Below, piece by piece: positions 20,325 through 31,451 of a stretch of DNA of 64,000 nt. The position numbers and the translations under genes were made by a program. Every line of letters begins with the position of its first letter. The first letter of the stretch is position 1. Where the stretch lies: NCBI GenBank assembly GCA_009801085.1, contig VNWV01000006.1, forward strand, positions 1,178,001 to 1,242,000, given 5' to 3'. The notes under the pieces are model-generated. The model was not told where the DNA came from and made no database searches. It saw only the letters and a program-made list of their open reading frames with translations. The DNA is from Lasiodiplodia sp. COLG20. Its lineage: Eukaryota > Ascomycota > Dothideomycetes > Botryosphaeriales > Botryosphaeriaceae.

Positions 20325-22592
20325 ATGGACGAATACGAATACTTTCGGCCGGGTTTCGACCCTTCTTCCGTCACAGTGCCCAAGCTGCGCTCAATCCTCG
20401 TCGCGCATAATGTCAAATACCCTTCGTCCGCCAAAAAGCCTGAGCTCATTGCCCTCTTCAACCAATATGTCGCTCCGCAGGCGCAAACACACCTGGCCGC
20501 CCAGTCGCGGACCAAACGCTCGGCCAGAGGCATAGTCGATGTACCCTCGAGCCGCGAAACGAGCGCTACGCCTGACGATAGCGAGGAAGATGAAGTCGCT
20601 TCCCTCGCGCCATCCGAGAGCGTGCGGAGGAGCACCCGTCGGTCCACTAGAGGGATGACCGAGGAGAGCGATGCCCCCTCACAAGCACCCAGCACCGTCA
20701 CTCGTAGGAGCACACGTCGTACGACCGCCTCCGTAGAGCCAGACCTTGACCTCACACCCGTCCCGCGGAACAGGGCGTCAAGGTCGCCCTCGAAGCGCGC
20801 GTCAACGAAACCTGTCCGCGCCCCAGAACTTGACAACATCGAAGAACGGCCCCCTTCATCGCGACTATCGAGGCAGTCTGCGACTCCGGTTGTCAAGAAG
20901 CAGGAGTATGATGAATCAAGCCCTTTCTCTTCGGACAATCCTTTCCAGAGCGGCTCTCCAGCGTACGATCCTCGCACCGTTGAGCGAGACAGGAGGAGGA
21001 CTACCCTCGGCACCGACTACGATGACAAGAGGAAGAGCGGCGTGAGCCGGAGAAGGACTGAGATTCTCGGCGCCGCGCCCGACGACCACGATGCTACCCC
21101 ATCCTTGGTGAAGAAACACGAGTCGCCGATCCCGCGCAAGAGAGATCCCACGCCTAAAAGACGCTCTCCTACACCGGTCTTTCAGCAAGAGGAAGAAGGC
21201 CTGATGGCGGCGCAGGAGTCTGAAGATGAGCAAGATGATTTCGATGCGGGCGAGGAATTTACACCAGAGGAACAGCTGGAGCTTGTCCGTGAGAGGGCGG
21301 CACAGGGAAGAACCGACATTCTTCCTCCACGGAGAAGCCGGCCGCCTCAGAGGAGCTCGGGAGCACTGAAGGCTGCGCCGCTGACAATCCTGGTGGCCCT
21401 GCTCGGTGGATTCGGGGCCTGGTGGCGCACCGAGAAGCTTGCAGTCGGCTACTGCGGTGTCGGGAGAAATGCAATCAACTTGAACGAGCTGGAATTTCCT
21501 GAATACGCCAAGGGTATCGAGGTGCTTCTGCCGCAGTGCGAGCCATGCCCCAACCACGCCTATTGCTACGCAGAATTGACAACCAGATGCGAGGACGACT
21601 TCATCCTTAGACCGCATCCGCTCTCATTTGGAGGCCTCGTTCCCCTGCCCCCCACGTGCGAGCCGGATAGCGAGAAAGCCAGAAAGGTGAAGGCAGTTGC
21701 GGACCGCGCGGTGGAGGAGCTCCGTGACCGAAACGCCAAGTTTGAGTGCGGCGATCTCGTTGACGAGACCGGCAAGCATCTTGCTAGTCCCGAGATCAAT
21801 GAGCAAGAATTGAAGAAGGAGATATCTACCAAGCGTCGAAAAGGCATGTCTCAAGACGAGTTCGACGACCTCTGGTCTAGCGCCATCGGCGACGTGATGC
21901 TTAGGGACGAAGTTTTCAGCGAGGTGGACGGGTAAGTCTGCCTATTTCCTTTCCCTTTAGATCTACTGAATCGTCTGACTGATCAGATACGGCTTCGCCC
22001 CAACAGAGAGTCCGGAACCAGAACAGTCGGCTCCAGAAGCCTCGCTCGAATCTCCCTCGCCTGCGCCGCAAGAAGATCCGTCCGCCTCGCGTTGGCACGC
22101 CATCTTTGGAAGCTTATAAGCTTGCTGGCCATGTTCGGCGCCTTCCTCTACACCAAGTCCGCTTGGGTGTCGTCAACTGCGACCGAACAGCGTGCAAAGC
22201 TCCTCGCCAGCTTTGCCCTGGATCAGCTCAAAGCGCAAGCAGCTTACCATGCACAGAATCCGCACAGGTACCCTGAAGGGTTCATTAGCATGGGGCAGCT
22301 CCGGGACGACATTCTTCGAGACGAGTTCAGCGCAAAGCGAAGACAGAAGCTGTGGCAGCGCGTGCAGAAGAAGGTCGAGCAGAATTCTAATGTGCGACCC
22401 AGCGTAAGGGAGACTCGCACGGGGGATGTGAGCAGAGTATGGGAGTGGGTCGGTGCCGTCGGGGCCATCGAGGGCGGGGGCGTCAAGAAGGAGCAGGGCC
22501 GCGAGATGTTGACCGACAGCCCCCACGAACCGCAGATAAAAGAAGAGGTGAAGGAGAAAAAGCATTGGGATGAAGGCCGGCCAATATACTAG
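20325..22592 (+). CDS. inner nuclear membrane protein Src1/Heh1 (MAN1-type)
   Basis: Exons are 20325-21931 and 22007-22592 (intron GTAAGT...CCAACAG), giving 730 aa. Residues 1-50 form a helix-extension-helix/LEM-like domain (VTVPKLRSILVAHNVKYP). A long basic and acidic nucleoplasmic linker follows with bipartite NLS-like clusters. Membrane span 1 (APLTILVALLGGFGAWW) is near residue 350. Then come the Cys-containing lumenal region (CEPCPNHAYCYAELTTRC), membrane span 2 (WKLISLLAMFGAFLY) and the C-terminal MSC winged-helix domain (SRVWEWVGAV). Yeast Src1/Heh1 tethers chromatin and rDNA to the nuclear envelope. The downstream acceptor at 22006 is chosen because it keeps span 2 and the MSC domain in frame. 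An upstream AG at 21986 would give a shorter one-span protein. Confidence 0.9.
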
Positions 22593-23057
22593 GCCTCACT
22601 GCGCAGGTCACGCCGTTCACTACATATTTCATTAAATTTTCTAGGACGGCCGTTTGGGGTTTCTTCTGTACAGGAATAGCTATGAATACCCGGCGTATGT
22701 GAATGGAATGGACCTGGCGTTTCTACAAGACAATGTTTCTAGTGTCGATTGTTGCTGGCTTGTTGGAACCGCAGCGAGATTGCAGCTGTGATCTCGCCGC
22801 AAATAAGAGTGCATGTAGACGCGGAGCGACACGGGATTGGCGGGGCCGAGAGCCCGGAACTCGCGTCGGTCGGTACGCTTCCCCGAATGGCCCAATGGCA
22901 GTTGATGGCTGCGAGATATCACCCCAGCAGGATTCATGCCCTAAATCATGTGTTGCGGGAAGGCGGGGATAAGCTAGGCGGCACAAGAACGTAGCTTGTA
23001 GTCCCCATCACTGCAGCATTGAAGCCTTGAAATTCCAGTCTCCCAAAGGAAGCAGCC
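22593..23057. other. intergenic
   Basis: Src1 3' flank and promoter of the DUF1772 gene. No gene or notable repeat seen. Confidence 0.55.
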
Positions 23058-23730
23058 ATGGCGACGATTACCAACGACTCGGTCCCGATTCTCGTTCGCA
23101 CCGCGCAGGTGGTGGGGATCACGTCTGCGGCGTGGTGGTCCGGTATGCAAGTCGCATTCAACATCGTCCGCGGTGCTGACCACGGCGCTCAACAGGTGCA
23201 TGCGGCTGGATCAGCTTTGCGCTGATTCCAACAATTAATAAATCGCCCGCAGAGCTTAGGGTCAAGCAATGGAAATACCAGTTTGAGCTCGGCATGGCCA
23301 CTGGGCCCGTTGTGGCACTGGTATCCGGCGTGTCGTTTTCCTATCTCATGACGCAGCGTAAGACACACAAGGAGACTTGTTCGACTTTTGAAATAACCGA
23401 CTGCAATTTATCGAGCGAGCGCTGACACAAATCCGACGCTTCATAGATGGCAAGCACATCGGCCTACTCTCGGAGAGGTCGTTCTACTTGACCGCGCTGG
23501 CTGCGGTGGTTGTCCCTGCAATCGTACCGTTTACGCTGCTTTTCATCAAGCCAGTGAACAACAAGCTGATCGCACACGCCGAGTCACTCGAGGAGAAGCA
23601 GTCTGGCGAGGCCGCCCTCACCGAGCAGGACATCGAGTCGCTCGTGGCCAAGTGGAGCAAGCTGAATGCGGTCAGGGCGGTCATGACGGGTGCTGGTGCG
23701 GTCGCGGGACTACTGGCAATCCTGTGGTAG
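23058..23730 (+). CDS. DUF1772-family integral membrane protein
   Basis: Exons are 23058-23142, 23196-23357 and 23447-23730 (introns GTATGC...CAACAG and GTAAGA...CATAG), giving 176 aa. Four hydrophobic segments are visible: VVGITSAAWWSG with ISFALIPTI, GPVVALVSGVSFSYLM, LTALAAVVVPAIVPFTLLF and the C-terminal AVMTGAGAVAGLLAILW. The motif KPVNNKLIAHAESLEE before the last helix is typical of fungal DUF1772 proteins. Some of these (anthrone-oxygenase-like) act in aromatic polyketide pathways; most have no known role. No polyketide synthase is nearby, so a general membrane or oxygenase role is all that can be proposed. Confidence 0.85.
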
Positions 23731-23835
23731 GCGGTAATGCGAATTGAACGGCGGAGCTTATTTCCTGTATTTTCAGTACAATAATAAAGTTGAGCGAGAG
23801 TGCAGCCTTCAGTCGGGCCTGTGTTCTGCGCGGGT

Positions 23836-23841
23836 CACGTG
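23836..23841. promoter_or_regulatory. CACGTG palindrome upstream of eL42
   Basis: A perfect E-box type palindrome (CACGTG) lies 120 bp before the ribosomal protein start. bHLH factors such as Cbf1-like proteins bind this core and have been linked to ribosomal protein promoters in some fungi. Function here is inference. Confidence 0.3.
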
Positions 23842-23961
23842 CGCCGAGCCGAAGGGCCGAACCCACAAACGCGGGCGAAAATGAAGCGCACAATCTCCAA
23901 GGACGACAACCATCGCCAACGACTCACCCACCACCATCCGTGACCCCCAACAACCGTCAAG

Positions 23962-24918
23962 ATGGTAAGCTGCCTGCTTTCCCCGCTTGCAAGAGGAGGA
24001 CTCTGGAGGGAGAATTTCCGCATCGCCGGCACCCAGCTTGCTACATGACCCGCCGCTCGACCTCGATGGCTTCATCTGCGACCGCTCGACCCGCGCCCGT
24101 CCCGACGCTGCAATCTTTCGGGATGCTCCTTCGACCGTACCGGCCAGCGATCAGAAGTCCAAACTCGGCGACTCGCTAGAGAAGCCGCCGCCGCTCGCTC
24201 CAATCAGAAGCTCACCCCCGAAATTTCCACTCATCACCCTTCTTGGAAATTCAATTCAGCATGCGCATCCAGAACGGCTCGACCGCGCCTTTCCCGACCA
24301 TGCCATACGACACGGGCCACGGCGACAAGACAATAGCAATCAGGGTCCCGGTGTTGCGGAATTTCCACCAGATCGGACGAAATGATGTGCAATCATGACC
24401 TTGAAAGTTACAATAACGCTAACATATGTTCAGGTCAACGTTCCTAAGACGAGGAAGACGTATTGCAAGGGAAAAGCTTGCAAGAAGCACACGTTCGTTT
24501 TGTTATCCTCATTTGAAAATGCGATAGAAGTGCTGACAAACGGACAGGCAGCACAGGGTGACCCAGTACAAGGCTGGCAAGGTACGGGTGAAAATTTCGC
24601 CGTTTAGCCGGAGATGGTGCTGACAAAATGCCCTCAGGCCTCGCTGTTCGCCCAGGGAAAGCGTCGTTATGACCGCAAGCAGTCCGGTTACGGTGGTCAG
24701 ACCAAGCCTGTCTTCCACAAGAAGGCCAAGACCACCAAGAAGGTCGTCCTGAGGCTGGAGTGCACTTCCTGCAAGACCAAGGCTCAGCTCGCCCTCAAGC
24801 GCTGCAAGCACTTCGAGCTCGGGTACGTCCGCCTGCTACCGCGCTCAATCCGCCTCTTAGCTGACCATTTTTCCACAGTGGTGACAAGAAGACGAAGGGT
24901 GCGGCGTTGGTCTTCTAA
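23962..24918 (+). CDS. rpl44: 60S ribosomal protein eL42 (L44/L36a)
   Basis: Five exons: 23962-23964, 24434-24492, 24548-24581, 24638-24822 and 24879-24918; 106 aa, the family's normal length. Exon 1 is only the ATG, followed by a 469-nt intron (GTAAGC...TTCAG). The protein reads [20 protein letters not shown], then [11 protein letters not shown] and the [19 protein letters not shown] stretch. The zinc-ribbon cysteines (CKGKAC and CTSCKTKAQ) are present. It is part of the large ribosomal subunit near the E site and the L1 stalk. Position 56 ([11 protein letters not shown]) carries the Pro found in many fungi and relevant to cycloheximide response. Phases of all introns agree. Confidence 0.95.
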
Positions 24919-25430
24919 GCGATTCCTTTCCTTTTGCAAGTCCTCAGCATGGTTTCATGTGGTGCATTTGGGGGAACTTCTTCGGTTGAGTGAGGGACGG
25001 GCTGCGCTGGCCAAGAGGGTCCAGCCAGCTTTACGGTCTATAAAGTGGGCCGCGGATTATGTCACAAAATTAAAAGGACCAATGCGACTGGGTTGAGGCG
25101 TGCAGACTGGACGGTGCAATTCTCCCGTGAGCAGGCGGCAAGGCGTTTGGAGGTCTCGCTTGGAGCAAGACGGGATACCCCGCTACGACGATCAACAATC
25201 CATGATGAAGTCAACCATCATGTGCCACCATGCCCCTCGAGCTGCAGCTATCACGAAATCCTGCCGTTTCTGGCGTACCTGCATGATCATCACAGAATGA
25301 CTTCATTACCGTGCCCCTGCTCTTGGCTGCGGAACCATTGACATTATTTTACCGGCTTCCCCGCTCTAAGATTCAATCCCTCCAGACCTCTGTTCGTCTC
25401 GTCCGTGTTAAGCAGCAGTGACTACTGACG
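24919..25430. other. intergenic
   Basis: eL42 3' flank and promoter of the secreted royal-jelly-type gene. No gene seen. Confidence 0.55.
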
Positions 25431-26891
25431 ATGCGCTTTGCTTCCCTCTCTCGTTACGCGTTCCTTGCGTGGTTGAGTGCTGCGCAAGATATCGCAACTG
25501 ACCCAGGCGTCGCTGGCCCTCCATTGGAGATTGCCCACCTGTACTACGACCAGTGGCCCACAGGTGAGCCACGAGTACTGAACATGGCGATCAGCGCTCA
25601 TCACACTGGTAGGAATTGCCGTGTCTTCCAGCGGACGGCTGTTCTCGAATTACCCATCAGGTTTGGATCCAGAGAACACGAACGATGGCAGCAACAACAA
25701 GTACGCAGTTGCGGAGCTCTTCGCAAACAACACTGAACGTCCCTACCCGAGCGCCGAGTTCAACAATCCGCCCGGCGGTTCCATCAACTACACCACGAAC
25801 CCACCCAGTAAGTCAACAGATCCCATTTCCAGGAAAATCGTCTTTGCTCACGCAACTCTCTTCTTCCAGGCGGAGCGAACTACCAAGACCACCTCATCGG
25901 CGTCCAGAGCGTCGTCATCGACGCCCTCGACCGTCTCTGGATCCTCGATACGGGCCGCGCCCTCACGGCCGACGGCACGCTCGTCCCCGCGTCGGCGGGG
26001 GGACCGAAGCTGATCGGCGTCGACCTGGCCACGGACAAGGTCATCCAGACCATCGTCTTCCCGCCGGACGTCGCGACGCCGTTCTCGTATCTCAACGACG
26101 TGCGCTTCGACCTGCGCGCCAACCTCCCCGCCGGCGGCGGCGAGGGCGGTGTCGCGTACATCACCGACTCCTCCAACGAGGGCCGCAACGCCATCATCGT
26201 CGTCGACCTGGCCAGCGGCGCCGCCTGGCGCCGCCTCGACGGCTACCCGGGCGTGCGCGCCGAGGGCCAGTTCGTCGCCCACGTCTGGGGCGAGCCGGTG
26301 TACGGCCTGCCGCAGGGCGCCGGCGGGCCCCTCGCCTACGCGTCCACCGGCTCCGACGGCATCGCCCTGTCGGCCGACGGCAAGGAGCTCTTCTGGAGCC
26401 AGGTCGCCGGCCGCCACATCCACGGCGTGCCGACGGCCCGGCTGCGCGCCACCGATGCTACGAGCGAGGTGCTGGCGCAGGCGAGCGTGACCAAGCGCGG
26501 CCAGAAGGGCTTCAGCGACGGCTTCGAGACCGACTCGAACGGGCTGGTGTACGTAGGTAACATTGAGCAGAACGCCGTCAATTGGTACAGTCCTGTCAAC
26601 GGGACGACGGGCGTCTTTGTGCGGGATCCGCGCATCAATTGGATTGATACTTGTGAGTGCTCTCCTTTTTGTTCGTTTTCATTGCCGTCAAGACTTTAGC
26701 TGTATTTCTCCCCCCTCTGATATTGACCTCCTTGTGCAGTTTCGGTGTCGGAAGACGGTTACCTTTATTTCACCATCAATCAACTCAACCGCTCTCCGTC
26801 GTTTTATCCTGGAACGGAGAGGCGCGTGCGGCCGTATGTGCTCTTCAAGGTCAAGCTCCCTAATGATGGAAGCAAGGTGTTGCTTCGTTAA
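25431..26891 (+). CDS. secreted major royal jelly/yellow-type protein
   Basis: Exons are 25431-25563, 25613-25807, 25870-26652 and 26740-26891; introns GTGAGC...GGTAG, GTAAGT...CCAG, GTGAGT...GCAG; 420 aa. The N terminus (MRFASLSRYAFLAWLSAAQD) looks like a signal peptide. Beta-propeller repeats of the MRJP/yellow family follow: SVVIDALDRLWILDTGR, YITDSSNEGRNAIIVVDL, STGSDGIALSADGKELFWS and GFETDSNGLVYVGNIEQN. The C terminus (SEDGYLYFTINQLNR) is also typical. Fungal members are extracellular and of unclear role; a lactonase or binding function is sometimes suggested by the SMP30-like fold. Length is normal. The third exon is strikingly GC-rich compared with the surrounding introns. Confidence 0.9.
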
Positions 26892-27072
26892 GAGCGGCAT
26901 TAAATAGACACGGTGTCTGGCATATAACACGCCGTGTAACTTTCAATAGCAAATTGGGGGCATTTAGGTGAAAAAATTGTGGCATAGAAAATAACCAAAC
27001 ACTCAACTGGACCAAATACAATTCTTGAGCTGTGAAGCCGAGGGTTCTCATGTTCAAATGTATTTCAACTGA
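26892..27072. other. 3' flank of the royal-jelly-type gene
   Basis: AT-rich sequence leading into the C2H2-like relic. Nothing else recognised. Confidence 0.4.
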
Positions 27073-27222
27073 TCAACATTCGAACGTCCAGCCAAGGAGC
27101 TTGAGTGCCCTCGTTCAGGTTGCAAGTGGGTGATAAAAGGGAGATCCCATGATGCTCGCCAGCAATCGCTTCGCACACACCTGAAGTCAAAACACAGTGA
27201 CAGCCGTGCGATTCTTGCGTGA
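27073..27222 (+). pseudogene. C2H2-like zinc-finger fragment 1
   Basis: A 49-codon open stretch between stops, without an ATG, encodes CPRSGCKWVIKGRSHD then SLRTHLKSKH. The Cys-x4-Cys-x18-His-x4-His spacing fits a zinc finger. A sister fragment with the same framework lies about 490 bp downstream. It is likely the remnant of a zinc-finger gene or transposon-borne ORF. Confidence 0.45.
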
Positions 27223-27341
27223 CCTTCCCCTGACTACTTGATCGTCTCAGTGTGTGTAACTATGGGCGATTGCAGGAAGTCCTTGCAAAAACATGCGGAA
27301 AGGTGTCACACGTGATGGGGGATTCGATGACCGGTGTTTTC

Positions 27342-27471
27342 TTTTCCTTTTGAAAGTTTCCGATGACATTTTTCCTTTCAACGGCATCCGTCCCTCTTCC
27401 TTTTCAGCTTCTAATGACGAATTGCCCACCGATAACATCCTTTCTCATTTCCTTTGAAAGTTTCTAATGAA
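27342..27471. repeat. short direct repeats, TTCCTTTTGAAAGTTTCNNATGA type
   Basis: Three related copies occur at about 27342-27367, 27396-27418 and 27448-27471, about 52-54 bp apart. They lie between the two zinc-finger fragments. Confidence 0.5.
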
Positions 27472-27560
27472 CAATAGCTTCAACTGCCCCCATAAGCCTA
27501 CACTGGAACATAGATTTACTTTTCTCTCATACTATGGGTAGTTGAAGCTATCATCCGGAT
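27469..27560. repeat. MITE arm remnants (copy D)
   Basis: CAATAGCTTCAACTGCCCCC (from 27469) and TGGGTAGTTGAAGCTATC then ATCCGGATG (to 27560) match the inner arms of the full MITEs. They are arranged inside out relative to copy A and the outer ends are missing. Confidence 0.55.
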
Positions 27561-27694
27561 GTAAATGCTCACGTCAACCAGACGTAACGCCTCAATGCCC
27601 TAAATCAGGATGCAAGTGGGTGTCAAAGGCCAAGACAAGACAGAAGCGCCTCACATCTCTTCGAAATCACACGGAAGCACAGGTACATACATAG
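27542..27694 (+). pseudogene. C2H2-like zinc-finger fragment 2
   Basis: A 50-codon open frame encodes CPKSGCKWVSKAKTRQKRL then SLRNHTEAQVH. It shares the Cys-x4-Cys-Lys-Trp-Val-x-Lys ... Leu-Arg-x-His framework and the 18-residue Cys-to-His gap with fragment 1. The frame begins inside the MITE arm. No start codon is in a proper context. Confidence 0.45.
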
Positions 27695-27850
27695 GAACCT
27701 ACTATCGTATTCTAAATAAATTCACGCTAGCCGACGGCTGCAATACCCCCCTGTAATTCACGGCTGTTACAATCGCAAGTTGTAATTGTGCTACACTGAT
27801 GGTCCGCCGGGTATTTCCCTTCCTCGCAAAATGCCTTATATCACAAAGAC

Positions 27851-30800
27851 TCAAAGATCCACTCTTCCTAAGCCTCTTTCCGCGACACATTCCTGCACAA
27901 CCTCCTTTACCCTCACCACGGTATCTTCCCATTTTTCCTTTCCTTTACCGACCGACCCCTGAGTGCTACGACTACTTCCATCGACGAACTCATCCCCAAC
28001 CACCCACGCGAACCACTTCGCAAGTCCCACCGCCTTGTCCAGGTCCCGTTCCTCCAGCACCACCTTCCTCAAGTACACTCCTAACACTTCCACATCCTCG
28101 CGATAAGGGCCGTCGTCCCTGAACTCGCGGAGCCACTCGTGCACCGCCTCACGCAGTTGATCCGGCTGCCACAGCTTGCGCGTCGTGAAGGTCGGACGCG
28201 GCGGGCGCGGCGGCAGCTGGATGGTGCGTTGCCCCGAAGGACGGCTGGTAGCTGGAGAAGCGCGGCCACCTCCCTCGGCAGCGACGGCAGCAGCGGTGGT
28301 GGTGGACAAGGCCAGTCCTCCGCGTTTGCGGAGACGGGCACGGCGATGCTCCTCGACGACTTCGCGGCGGATGTCTTCCGGGAGGGCGGCGAGAAAGTCC
28401 GGGTCCGGAGACGTCGTCTCCCCGGGGTCGGTGGCGTTCGCGTCGTCGGTGTCGGTATCGATGCCGTCACGGCTTAGCGGACGGCCCGGACGGGCAAGAC
28501 GGGTGGAAATGAAGTTGGACTGGGTGAGGGTTGCATTGCCGCTGGCTACCGCGGCTGCAGCGAGCGATGCGGCTTTTGGAGGGCGGCCGCGCTTTCGGGG
28601 GCCGGCGAACGATGCTGAAGCAGGTTTCTTGGGTAGACCAGCTTTCATGGATCGGTTCTTGCGGGGCGACCTGGGAAGGGCAGGCTGGTCGCCCAGCTTG
28701 CCGCCAGGAGACTGTCCATAGAAGGACAAAACTTCGGCCCGCACGTCTTCTGGGAGTGCTGCCAGTGTTTCCGGATCAAGCTGGGACCGATTGGGCAGTA
28801 CAGTACCCGGAATGGGTCTGGTGATAAAGGGGTCATTCGGGTCGTCAGCTTCGACCGAGCCTAGCGCAACATTCGCTCCACCAGTAAAAGGTGGCGGTCT
28901 AGCATGTTTTGCCAGCTTATCCCTGATGTCCTGCGGGAGCTCAGCAAGAACCTCAGGGTCGACTTGACTCGGCATGATGAACTGAGTGCCCAACGTATTG
29001 AGGGGTTTACGACTGGGACTGTCCGAAGTGAGCTGAGAGGATCCGAACCGGACGAAGTCTCCCGAAGTCCTCTGTTTCTTCGGCGTTGTGATATCGTCCT
29101 GAATGGGATCGTCTGGGGGAGCCTTGGCAGTAGCCTTGCTCGGCTCTCCAACCTTGAACTGAAGTCGACGCTGGCTACTTTCCTTTCCATCGCCGGGGCC
29201 TTTCAGAGGTTCCAACCTCGTCATCTGGACGCCGATTCCTCGCAGTTCGCCTGAGGAAATCCCGAAGCCTTTCAAAATCGAAAGCGCCTCCTTGGCCAGA
29301 ATGGTCTTGTCGTTGGTGGCAACCCCCAGCACCAAGCTTTTGTTAAAAGTGTCGCACTTGCCGTGGCCGAGATGCTTTGGGGGATCGAGAGGCGCATCGG
29401 CTGCTCGCTTCATAATCTTCATCGTGAGCTGCCTTCCCTTCACCTTCTCCTTCATCAAACGACGATGAAGCTCACCGCACAGGTTGTCAATGAATTCGTC
29501 AACCTGCTCGTGGTCGGTGAAGCGTACGCCCCAGTTGACTTCTGCCGATACTGATTTACGTACGACGACATCCCCGACCTCAGTCCGATCGATCCCCCGG
29601 GCGTATTCCCAAATCTTCTCCCCGGTCTTGGGGCCCAGTGCGTTGACCAGTCGTTCCTTCGAAACGTCTCGAATGTCGCCAACAAGCTTGATCCCAATCT
29701 CCTCGAGCTTGCCGCCAATGCTGTAGGCCACCCCCGGGAGGTCCTGCACCCCGAGTTTACCGACGAAGTCCAGGACCTCGTCCGGCTTGATCTGATACTG
29801 ACCCGCAGGCTTCGCTTTACGCAAAGCCACCTTGGCACACAAGATGTTCGGGCCGATGCCAACGGATACAGCACACCCGGTTTTCTCTTTCACCTCGTCG
29901 CGTAGCCGTTGGCCGATGGTGTCGGCTTCGGTCTGTTCACGATAGATGTTCCCTTCGCTCACCTTTTTCCCATCCGAACCACCTGCGGCAATACATTGGG
30001 CAGAAACATCTATCAAGGCCTCGTCGATGCTTACGCTCTGCACGGTACCGCCCGTATCCAGTATGGCTTCGTAGAACGATTTGCTGGCCTCCTCGTAGGC
30101 GGGAAAATCGTAAGGTAGAGTCTTTAGTTCCGGACAGAGGTCGAGAGCCTTCTTCATCCACATCCCGTTTTTGATACCAAATCTACGAGCAGGATAGTTG
30201 CAGCTTGCAATCTCAGAGCCGGTGCCGGTGCCGTGAGCAACTACGGCAGGCTTATCTTTGTACTCAGGGTGCTTCTTGAGGGAGACTGCAGCGAAGAAGC
30301 TATCGAAATCAACGTGTAAGATGTATCGGCGCGAACCCGGAGGCCGTTTCTGCTTCTGCTTCTGCGAGGACGACTTTTCAGCCGCCATGGCCTGAAGCTG
30401 TGACTTTAAGTCTGCCTTCCATGTAGAAAGATGATGGAGTCGAGATTCACGGTAATACTGTTCTAGAAACCCGGGGTGGACGACGGTCGATTTTCGAACA
30501 TTCGGATCAGCGAGAAGGACGGCGTTGTGCTCTTCGGCGGTCATCTTCCGTCGCTTCGACGGCGAACCTGCACGCTCACTGTGCGCCCTCTTGAGCCCCG
30601 GGGCGTCAGGATCTGGTTCCGCGGGTTCCGCAGGTCCACTCTTGGGGGGTGTTATCATGGATTGCTCCGGTGACCAGGCTTCATCCTCTTGAACGATGGG
30701 GTCGCCGTCTTCTGGTTGGTGCGATGGAGGCAAGTCATCGATTTCTTCGTCTAGCCCCTGTGTGGAAGAGCGTTGGGAGAGGAAAGATGAGGGCCGCGCA

Positions 30801-31451
30801 CCCTTCGGTGTGCCATTCTCCGTCCTGAGCTGGCTCGTGTACCAGCTCGCGTCGGTCTGGTCCCGATAACCTCGCGCCTTCACATTCGCCTGGCTTACCA
30901 CCTTACCCTTGTCGAATCCGAGAACCCTCTGACCGACCCCTTCGTCTAAAACGCGGTACTTGTCCCACGGCAGCAGCTTGCCAGCATCGACGCTGTCGAC
31001 GACCCACGCTGGCTTCACGATACGGTACTTGCGGAATTCGACGGCCTTTTTCGGTGTGAGACTGCTGGCAATTATGTGCGTAACTGTGGTCTTGCCGTCC
31101 AGGTACTGCATGAAGCCGCCTCCATGGGTGACTATGAGCTTGTGGAGGTCGTTCAACGAGGGTTGTGTATAGCCGTTGACATGCGCCACCACGCCGCGAA
31201 AAATGGGAGGCTTGTCGGTGGACTGTGACCGCAGCTCGGCATCGAGGTTCTGCAGTTTCACCTTCTTACGCCGGAAGTATTCGGCGAATCCGCCAAAGCT
31301 AGAGGCCTCATATTCCTCGCCTTCTTCGTTGTCGAAGGTGTCTGGACGCGTAGTGTGGTCAGCTGGAGCTGCACGCGACGAGTGGCGGACGCGTACGGTT
31401 CTCTATGCGCTTGCGGACGGCGTCGGAATTGCTCTCGAGGCGCGAACCCAT
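27851..31451 (-). CDS. rev1: DNA repair deoxycytidyl transferase Rev1
   Basis: Minus-strand exons are 31451-31397 and 31341-27851 (intron 55 nt, GTACGC...CGTCCAG), giving 1181 aa. The N terminus ends in the conserved SSFGGFAEYFRRKKVKLQNL. A BRCT domain follows at about 62-152 (THGGGFMQYLDGKTTVTHII). The Y-family polymerase core starts near 355 (YILHVDFDSFFAAVSL) with the catalytic pair in SIDEALIDVS near 455. Three ubiquitin-binding motifs lie at about 812, 875 and 999 (VLAELPQDIRDKL, TLAALPEDVRAEV, FLAALPEDIRREV). The Rev1 C-terminal domain is at about 1077-1142 (LREAVHEWLREF). Rev1 inserts dCMP opposite lesions and scaffolds Pol zeta in translesion synthesis. The gene diverges from the FKBP gene across 380 bp. 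Confidence 0.95.
31346..31394. promoter_or_regulatory. two ACGCGT (MCB-type) hexamers in Rev1 intron 1
   Basis: ACGCGT is present at 31346-31351 and 31389-31394. Both fall within the 55-nt first intron of Rev1, close to its start. The hexamer is the MBF/MluI cell-cycle box of fungi. Use as a regulatory site here is inference. Confidence 0.3.

Noticed and set aside
21987..22119. Upstream acceptor (21986) as the main Src1 splice
   Set aside because: It removes membrane span 2 and the MSC domain. It is kept only as a possible alternative isoform.
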